From: Diplosphaera chodatii
Lineage: Eukaryota > Chlorophyta > Trebouxiophyceae > Prasiolales > Stichococcaceae
DNA: 64,000 bases
Assembly (NCBI GenBank): GCA_032358165.1
Contig: JAALGY010000032.1
Span: 2,046,001 to 2,110,000, forward strand
Direction of reading: 5' to 3'
Shown here in pieces: positions 57,269 to 64,000 of the stretch (position 1 is its first letter; each line of letters begins with the position of its first letter). Position numbers and translations under genes: made by a program. Below the pieces are notes generated by a model, which was not told the origin of the DNA, did not search any database, and saw only the letters and a list, made by a program, of their open reading frames with translations.

Positions 57269-58003
57269 GACACCACAAACGCTAGCAGCAACAGATGGGA
57301 TACAGATGAATGCAGTCTTCCATACGATTTCCACATGCGGGGATGCAGCAACGGTGACAGTGCATCGTGGTCCGCACCTGCGCCTGCCGTGGCTGTGAAG
57401 CGCCGGTGCAGAAACATCACCCGACCAGGCTTTTACGTTCACACGCGCTATAAAGACAGGATCTACAGCCACGGTGCATGACTGCTAGGCCTTTGCTATT
57501 ATAGGGCCGTGCATTGCTGGTGCCGCAACTGCGTCTGCGACATGGCCGTCAAGATCACATATCGGGTGTCATTCTGACAAGGAGACGCATGACACGGGAA
57601 TCAAACCGATCATGCCAGTTCAACTGCTGCCGAAAGCCTCTGCAAGTCAGCATCGGCGCTCTGCACCTCTGCTCGTCTATCTGCTCTTCTGCTGCACATT
57701 TGCAGCAAAACCCTGCAGGGCATCCAGGTTTGGAGTCTCGACGACACCTGCAGGGCCCGTCAGCGTACAGCAGTGTGACGGCTGCTCTGCGAACATTTGC
57801 TGTGTTTTGGTCACTGCTCAGACGCATGCTGCAGGTTGCAGCGGTGTCGCGGATCGTTCTAAGGCAACACCGGGCACCATCACAATTGGTGATTCGAAGC
57901 ATGGATCACCACCACGCACCTGCACTCAGTCGCTGAGCTGACACACTGTTGGGACTGCTCTGACGGCTGGGTTTTTTCTGCATCGCGATCCAGCTGCGGC
58001 GTG
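57269..58003. promoter_or_regulatory. Divergent intergenic region between the esterase-like and sugar-transporter genes
   Basis: About 735 bases separate opposed starts. TATA-like words are present in both orientations: ctataaag near 57449 on + and CTATAATAG (reverse of ctattatag) near 57497 on -. Neither is at a clearly canonical distance. Confidence 0.35.
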
Positions 58004-60425
58004 ATGTACAGTGGTCAGCTGTACTTTGCGGCATTCGTGGCGCTCCTGGGCAGCCTGGCGTACGGTGCGCATTGTCCGTGATGATGCATGTCACGGTGCA
58101 AAAGCCCGTTTGCCTGTGATCTGATATTGGCCAATTCCACCATGCATGGATGCGCACCAAAGTCTCTTGATGACCTAGCTTGGTGTCCTTGACGGAAGGT
58201 TACCAGCTCGGGGTGCTCAACACGCCACTGGCTGCCGTCGCATCCGATCTGGGGTTTGCGGTGGAAACACACGGAGCTGCGGTGGTGTCGGCTCTGCTGC
58301 TGGGCGGCATCATCGGGGCGCTCGCGGCGGGCGTAGCTGCCGATGCCATAGGCCCAAAGCGCGCCATGCTGTTGAACAACTTTCTGCTGACGGCTGGCTG
58401 TGCGGCGTCGTTCTGGAGCCCTGGGGGCTTTGCGGGCCTGTTTGCCGCCCGCTTCGTGACCGGCCTGGCGGTGGGTTTGGCAGTTTTCCATACAATGGGA
58501 CATGTCTGCACGGACAAGATGCACACGAATCGTACTCCATGCACATCACTGACATCGTGGACTCTACCTGCGGACAGGGCGGTGCGCTGTCGCTGTTTGT
58601 GCCACGGTACGTGGCCGAGACGGCTCCGCCTGCGATCCGCGGCGCCCTGGGCAGCCTCTCGCAGCTGTTCATCTGCTCCGGCATCCTGCTGTCCTACCTT
58701 GCGGGGCTGCCATACATCAGCAGCTCCCACCCGCAGTGGGCGGGCGCAGCGTGGTGGCGCTTCATGCTGCTGCTGCCGGTGGTGCCGGCCCTCCTGCAGG
58801 CAAGCTGCTTCGATGTTGTGCACATGCGGTGCAGGCCTGCGCCTACCAGCGAGTGAGCGGCGCTGTGTCGTGCCGCAACGATCCCCCTGACCCATGCCGG
58901 CTGTACAAGCTGACGTGGGGCCGCCCTGCGCACAGTCGGCGCTGCTGGCCTGGTGCCCCGAGTCCCCGGTGTGGCTGCGCTGGCGGGGCCGCCACGCCGA
59001 GGCGCGCGGCGTGGAGCGCCGCCTCAGCATGCCCGAGCCGGATGGCGCGTCCGGCCGGCACGGCAGCGCTGAGCCGCTGCAGCGCGGTGACTCGGAGGAG
59101 CGGCAGCAGCTGGTGAGAGCCGCCGCAGGTCCGACCACAAAATCATGTGGCATGGGCAACTGCAGCAGTCAGAGAACTGTCGTTCTGCCTGTTTGGACAG
59201 GCTGACACCTCGTGGACAGTCCTGCTGTCACCCAGCAGCCGCTATGCCAACATGATGCTGCTCGCGATCGGCGTGCCGCTGACACAACAGGTCCGCTACG
59301 CCGGCAGGAATCCCTGCTTGTGCTTGCACAGATGTTGCTTGTTTGACAAGCCTCTGCGGGGTTGTTACTGCAGTTTACGGAGGCAATGTGTTTCTGTGCA
59401 GATATCTGGCATCAACACCATCATTTACTACTCGTCCAATGTGAGCTGCATGTGCATCAACATGCCTGCCAGCACAGCGTACTGGCTTCAACAACCGTGT
59501 CCAATGGGACAGGTGGCCGCTGTGTGTTGGCTGACGCACAATGCCCTCCACTGCTGCAGGTCTTTGCTGATGCTGGGCTGAACTCTCCCATTCTTGGTGC
59601 GGTGCTGGTTGGCGTGGTCAACATCCTGGGCACTGTAGCCGCCACCGCCGTCACAGACAGCTTCGGACGCAAGCCCCTGATGGTGACTGATTTCAACGCC
59701 TGCATATGCGAATAGCCAACTGGCGGGCATGTTGCTGCGTCGACAGTCAGATGCACACGAGTTTGTGACATTGCAGGTGCTCAGTCACGCCGGCATGGCG
59801 GCATCCTTGTTCATCATTACTTTGGCTAGTTGGCTGCCAGGTGGGTCGTCAGCCTTCCACTGCCTGAAGGTAGGGTGACTGGGCTGACTGTGCTCACGGC
59901 CCAGGTAATGCTGTTTGGGTGGCGCATGCGCAGGTGTTTCTGCAGCGGTTGCAGCGCAGGCTGCATTTGTATGTGTGCTGGTCTTTGTGGTGTTTTTCTC
60001 ATTCGGCAGTGGCCCGCTCCCATTTTTGTACATGAGCGAAATCCTCAGCAGCGAGATCAAAGGAAAGGTGCGATCGCCGACCACTGGACCTTGTTGACAG
60101 ATCACATGCATAGATGGTTTCAGTCTGCCACGGCAGCACGACGGCTCTGACTTGTGGACATCTGCGGTAACATGTCAGCTGTGAAGTGCGTTTGATGGCA
60201 CAATGATGGTGCATGCAGGTCAGCTCGGTGGCCATCAGCCTGAACTGGGTCGCCAACCTTGCCGTGGGCCTGACGTTTCCAGCAATGCTCAGCGCTATGG
60301 GCATTGGAAATGCATACCTGGTGTATGCCGTCCTGAATGTTGCATGCGGCTCGTTCTGTGCCATGTTCATGGTCGAGACAAAGCAGCAGCCGATGCACCA
60401 GATTCAGCGCCGGCTTTTGCGATAG
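58004..60425 (+). CDS. Major facilitator superfamily sugar transporter (GLUT/plastidic glucose transporter type)
   Basis: This should be a multi-span sugar carrier. The ATG at 58004 gives MYSGQLYFAAFVALLGSLAY, the first membrane segment, joined across an intron to GYQLGVLNTPLAAVASDLG. The second exon gives VVSALLLGGIIGALAAGVAA and DAIGPKRAML (the family G-R/K motif, here GPKR), then FAARFVTGLAVG. Further exons give LFVPRYVAETAPPAIRGALG and SLSQLFICSGILLSYLAG (about 58590-58710, the PxYxxExxP signature and RGAxGS block), and CPESPVWLRWRGRHAEARG (the PESPRWL motif). Next come SGINTIIYYSSN (about 59405), LVGVVNILGTVAATAVTDSF and GRKPLM (about 59610-59680), GSGPLPFLYMSEILSSEIKG (about 60010) and VAISLNWVANLAVGLTFPAM. 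It ends ETKQQ and a short basic tail at the TAG at 60423-60425. TGTAA is at 60458-60462. The GALGSxxQLFIxxGIL block is close to plastidic glucose transporters, but no transit peptide is evident. Confidence 0.87.
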
Positions 60426-60832
60426 GTTGGGATGACCCATGAAGCTGAGTCACGTTATGTAAAGCAGTCAACTGCAGCGCTGGGTACGCAACAGCAGGTA
60501 AACAGATGGCCACTCTTCTCCACTTCTCGAGGGCAGACGAGGGTTTACATGCCGTACATGACGTGACCGCAATTGCCAGATTGCTCCATCCGATCCCTGT
60601 TGGCCCTGCCTCACCTCGCAGTGCATTGCGTTCAGCCATCACAGCAACGTGATCAAGGTTTGACAGCAGTTCCGATCGCGTAGACTGCGGTGCGAGTACA
60701 ATCGCCAGCCACAACCAAGTGGCTGCTGAGCAGGTGTGCATTTGACATCACTGAGGCGTGCAGGCCCACAAAGCACGTCATATTGCTCCCTGAGTATCAC
60801 AGACGAGCGAGAGACATAGGCTTGTGCACGCA
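60426..60832. other. Intergenic region between the sugar transporter and ABRACL genes
   Basis: About 400 bases with the transporter's 3' UTR (TGTAA at 60458) and the promoter of the next gene. No ORF of interest. Confidence 0.4.
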
Positions 60833-61556
60833 ATGGACGTGGATCGGGAGATCAACCTGCTGCTGGAGGAGCTGCGGCGGTGAGCAGACAGACTGCCCTG
60901 TTGCATGTTGCCCGGATCAGCTCGGTCAATGGTGCTTCATGTGTTGCGAAGAACCTCAAAGTGTAACGTGTCATACAATCGCCGCCAAGTGTGCATGCGG
61001 TGCAGGTTTGGCGGCAGTGTGAAGTTTGGCGTCCTGTGCAGAGACGACCGCTGCAGCAATATATGTAAGAAGATGCCAGAACAGCCAGGACACATATCAT
61101 GTCTGTCGCCAGACACGGTCGCGCCTCGATTGATACGATGCAATCTGCACACATGCAGTCGAAGCGCTTGGTGGCACGCTCAAGGCAGCCAAGAAGCGCA
61201 AACTGATCGGCTATGACTCAGAGTTGCTGCTACAAGGTGAATGGTGGTCGACTCGTTGTTTTTTGCATGGAGCATTGTGCATGGTTGTGGCATGCTGCAA
61301 GTTGCATGTATGCCATGTAGCATGCGTAGGCTCCTGATGTGTATGCTATGTGGCAGGTGCACATGACGATGTGGAGGTCTACATCATTGATCAACAGGCA
61401 GCTAGTACAGCGACTGCCACAGCCGCGGACTCAGACGCACCAGGCGCGCCAGCATGCAATGTGGAGGCGGCAGATTTGCCAAAGGACCTTCCAGCAGCGT
61501 CTGCCGGCCTGGCACAGCCCAGCGCCGATTCAGCAGTCGCCCCTGTGGATGCATGA
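60833..61556 (+). CDS. ABRACL: Costars-domain protein, ABRACL-like
   Basis: Costars/ABRACL proteins are small regulators linked to actin dynamics and cell motility in animals and Dictyostelium; their role in algae is unknown. Four exons assemble cleanly: MDVDREINLLLEELRR, then FGGSVKFGVLCRDDRCSNI, then FEALGGTLKAAKKRKLIGYD and SELLLQG, then AHDDVEVYIIDQQ. All family blocks (KFGVL, DDRC, EAL.GTLKAAK.RK, ELLLQG.HDDV) are present, and length to this point is the usual 80 or so residues. The protein then continues for about 45 residues of Ala/Asp/Pro/Ser-rich sequence to the stop at 61556, an extension not seen in the animal protein. TGTAA is at 61757-61761. Confidence 0.93.
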
Positions 61557-62670
61557 GACTCACGTATGAGGCATGGCTGATGGCGGAAAACATGTCATCA
61601 GAGCGTCTGTGGGGTGCTGTATCAGCAAAACTTTGCACCGAAGGCAAACATTTGCAGGGGCTCGGGATTGTGGTGAGTGAAGTGCATCTATCTCAACCTT
61701 CCTGTTTCTTGATGTGCACCAGTCTTTTCGCTGAGGATCGCAGCGAGTACCGTATCTGTAAAATGATTGGCTTTGGTGACCTGTTGATGTCCCATGGCTG
61801 CAGCCGGCTGGCAAGCTGGCCCCATAGCATTGCTACAAAATTCAGCATGCCACATCAGCAGGCATTGTAGATCTACCTAGATCTACCTGTGCTCGTACAT
61901 AAAGCGCCAGTGTGCCACACCATGCACATGAGCCCCATGTGCCTGGGAGGCCCCAACCTGGGTGCTGAATTTGCTGCGGTAGGTGTCAGCTCTGATTGTT
62001 GGTGACTGCTGTACACCAGTTCGAGGGCGGTGTCTCTGAAGGCAACACTCAGTCGTGCTGCAGCCGCCTATCGCCTGGCAGCGTCCGCGTGTCGCCAGCC
62101 GGACCGGCCTCCGCCCGCGCGCCGCGCCCAACGACTCGCCATTGTTGCGCAACCGACCGACGGTGTGCCGTCTTCGCGGCATCCGTGTGTGCTGAAGGTG
62201 TTACAACGCGTGTGCCGCGTCAGACAACCCCGCGGACGTTTCGGTCGCCCATCCCGAAGTGATGCTTACATATACTGATGCGCAGTAGGCGACACGAGCT
62301 CATGCATAGCGCCTTGTGGTGTGCGCTGCACAGCCTATCAGCGAGCGCAATGGCACGGCATTCACCGTGCTCCTGCTCGACTTGCGCAGCGTGAACACCA
62401 CGGCTTTCATCATGCAGCCTCGCTGCACAATCGAACGCATCGTTGCAGAATGATGCCACTGACGATTTGCTGCAGTGCTGCGCAAAGAGCAATCGGGACA
62501 CGCTTGATGCTGCTCACAACACACCAGGGCAACATGCAATGCCCCACTGGCATGCTGCTGCACTCGCAGATATCTGGATCGGCGGAGGGCGGTGACCGCG
62601 GAGCAGCACCCAGCACCAAGGGGTGACGGCGCCGTGATTGACCGGCACGCAGTCGCTGGCAAAACAGAGA
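61557..62670. other. Intergenic region of about 1.1 kb
   Basis: It holds the ABRACL 3' UTR and sequence before the disordered-protein gene. A short tandem tagatctacc lies at 61868-61887. A GC-rich stretch at 62030-62240 gives Arg/Ala-rich frames on both strands, with no recognised family, and may hold a missed first exon. Confidence 0.3.
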
Positions 62671-63582
62671 ATGCGCAGCTCGCAGTGCAGCGGCGAGCTG
62701 CCGTCGAGGTGGCTGCCGCCGGCGATCACAGGCGCACAAGCACCCGCTGAGGCTCGGCCGTCGGTAGGGGCTATACCTGTGCCGCATTCACACAAGCGGC
62801 AGCAGGGCGGCGCCAGCGAGCTCACCTCCGCATTTGCACAGCTGCGGGCATCCCCAGCAGCGGCCAGCGGGGCGCGCGGCAGCTCTGGCCGCACCTCCCT
62901 GCTGTCACAGCAGCTGCGCGGCAGCGCCACCGACTCCCCGGGCACCTCCTCGGCGGACAGCAGCCCCACGCCGCAGTCCGCGCTGCGGGGCGGGCCCCTG
63001 CACAGGCGCTTCACCATGCGCAGCGCACTTTCTGCAGAGCTGGCCGGGCTGCCGAGCTGCAGGCAGAGCCTTGCGCCCCGGCATAACACAGCAGCGCCAC
63101 ATCACGCCAACCCCGTTGGTATGGCCCACCTGCTGAACAACGGCCGGAGCTCCAGCAACCCGCTGCCACTGGTGCCCACGGGCTCCCATCAGCAGGTGGG
63201 ACAGCACACACCCGGCACATCGAGCGCCCCGTTCCATGCGGGCTGGCCCATCGGAAACGCCAGCCCTGCACGGCGGTGCGACAAGGACCGGGGGCTCGCC
63301 GGCCACCAGGTGCTGGTGGATGTGCGTTTACAGACAGGGGTGCCGCGGAGGCACAGCATGCAGAACGGTTTCAGCCCTGCGACTTCTCCCGGCAGCGTGA
63401 CGTCCTCTGCCGCCTCGCCGCCCACGATGCCGAGGGCAAGGCTGCCAGTCATGGTACCCGGGGCGCGCGCCTCGCTGCCGGGGCCGGGGCAGCTTGGCCA
63501 CGTGACTTCAGGCAGCAAACTGCATGTTCCTTTCGACTCTGAAGACGATGACCACGGCAGCTTTGGTGATCTGTCATTATAA
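62671..63582 (+). CDS. Disordered Ser/Pro/Gly-rich protein of unknown function
   Basis: An uninterrupted frame of 303 codons runs from the ATG at 62671 to the TAA at 63580-63582. The composition is Ser, Ala, Pro, Gly and Arg-rich with many SP and RxxS-type sites (SSADSSPTPQSALRGG, RRFTMRSALSAEL, SPATSPGSVTSSAASPP). It ends in an acidic patch (VPFDSEDDDHGSFGDLSL). No folded domain is visible. The frame is clearly better than the Cys-rich alternative on the other strand. It could be the last exon of a larger gene, for example a kinase or membrane-protein tail, whose upstream exons I could not identify. Confidence 0.55.
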   Translation: MRSSQCSGELPSRWLPPAITGAQAPAEARPSVGAIPVPHSHKRQQGGASELTSAFAQLRASPAAASGARGSSGRTSLLSQQLRGSATDSPGTSSADSSPTPQSALRGGPLHRRFTMRSALSAELAGLPSCRQSLAPRHNTAAPHHANPVGMAHLLNNGRSSSNPLPLVPTGSHQQVGQHTPGTSSAPFHAGWPIGNASPARRCDKDRGLAGHQVLVDVRLQTGVPRRHSMQNGFSPATSPGSVTSSAASPPTMPRARLPVMVPGARASLPGPGQLGHVTSGSKLHVPFDSEDDDHGSFGDLSL

Positions 63583-64000
63583 CGAGGTCTGCGCTGGGGT
63601 TAGATTCCGGTATCGCCAATGGGTTGCGTCGCCGGGGTTGGGTTGGTGAAGGTGTGAAATCCGAGAACTGCTATGAGCAACAGATGTCTGACTGGAACAA
63701 AAGCTGTGGTGCTTGAAAGTGAGCATTGTCATGCCACTTCTCTGATATGGTTTGACTTTGTGTGAACCTGGAATCGATTGCGAGAAGCGGAAGTGGACAG
63801 TAGGCCTGGTGTGCCAGCAGCTTGAAATGCGACAATGTCTAGAACAGCGGGGATGAAGTTGCTTTCCGGTTTGGTTGCGAGCGAGTTGCAGGTCTTGAAA
63901 GCCTAAATCAAACTGCAGCATGGTTCCAATCAGTGAGCACCGCCAATCAGTGAGCACCCTGTGTCACCAGTCGTTCCAGCTGTCGCCGCTGCCCTGCACC
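63583..64000. other. Terminal noncoding region
   Basis: About 420 bases after the last stop with no recognisable gene. It is the probable 3' UTR plus spacer, and includes the tandem repeat at 63926-63958. Confidence 0.4.
63926..63958. repeat. 16-bp tandem repeat (two copies, 17-bp period)
   Basis: The word ccaatcagtgagcacc occurs at 63926-63941 and again at 63943-63958, separated by one g. It contains CCAAT. Confidence 0.9.

Noticed and set aside
62514..63089. 191-codon minus frame, Cys-rich
   Set aside because: The + strand frame has coherent SP/RxxS-rich composition and an acidic end; the minus frame looks like a shadow.
1..64000. Prokaryotic systems (operons, CRISPR, phage, IS elements)
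   Set aside because: Dense spliceosomal introns and eukaryote-only families throughout; no array, terminal repeats or transposase seen.

Overview
The window is nuclear DNA from a eukaryote, most likely a chlorophyte green alga, perhaps trebouxiophyte (inference). Genes lie on both strands and are cut into many short exons by compact GT-AG introns of roughly 70-150 bases, mostly ending in (t)gcag. Several genes carry the TGTAA polyadenylation word typical of green algae. The gene set mixes plant-type genes (expansin, PC-esterase-like protein, plastid-like ClpP and sugar carrier) with genes widespread in eukaryotes (ERCC1, UFC1, Sec15, ABRACL, CNNM). No tRNA, rRNA, CRISPR array or intact transposon was seen. 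Nearly all exon joins come from reading frames, splice sites and family conservation by eye, so first exons are the least certain part.

Layout: (1) 0-12 kb: a partial, probably plastid-targeted conserved unknown (-); an inositol polyphosphate 5-phosphatase (+); an ER-type Fes1/SIL1-like Hsp70 exchange factor with signal peptide and C-terminal SDEL (-); DNA-repair ERCC1 (+); a Ser-rich small protein (-); a secreted expansin (-). (2) 12.9-19.8 kb: a large P4-ATPase lipid flippase (+). (3) 20-35.5 kb: an unrecognised protein (-), then four proteases: mitochondrial intermediate peptidase (-), a membrane-anchored subtilase (-), ClpP (+) and a secreted subtilase (+). (4) 36-49.3 kb: two CNNM/DUF21-CBS metal transporters, one on each strand, flanking exocyst subunit Sec15 (+). 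(5) 50-64 kb: UFC1, the E2 of UFMylation (+); a PYROXD2-like FAD oxidoreductase (-); a PC-esterase-like secretory protein (-); an MFS sugar transporter (+); ABRACL/Costars (+); and a disordered Ser/Pro-rich protein (+).

The genes do not form one pathway. A secretory and cell-surface theme recurs: flippase, exocyst, ER chaperone factor, expansin, esterase, two subtilases and phosphoinositide phosphatase. The most notable structure is two mirror-image paralogue pairs (subtilase/subtilase around ClpP, and CNNM/CNNM around Sec15). Others are a membrane-anchored subtilase, an SDEL-tagged Fes1 relative, a His-rich loop between the CBS domains of only one CNNM copy, two GC-AG introns, and a 26-bp perfect palindrome lying across a 5' splice site in the expansin gene. 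Six divergent gene pairs share intergenic promoters.
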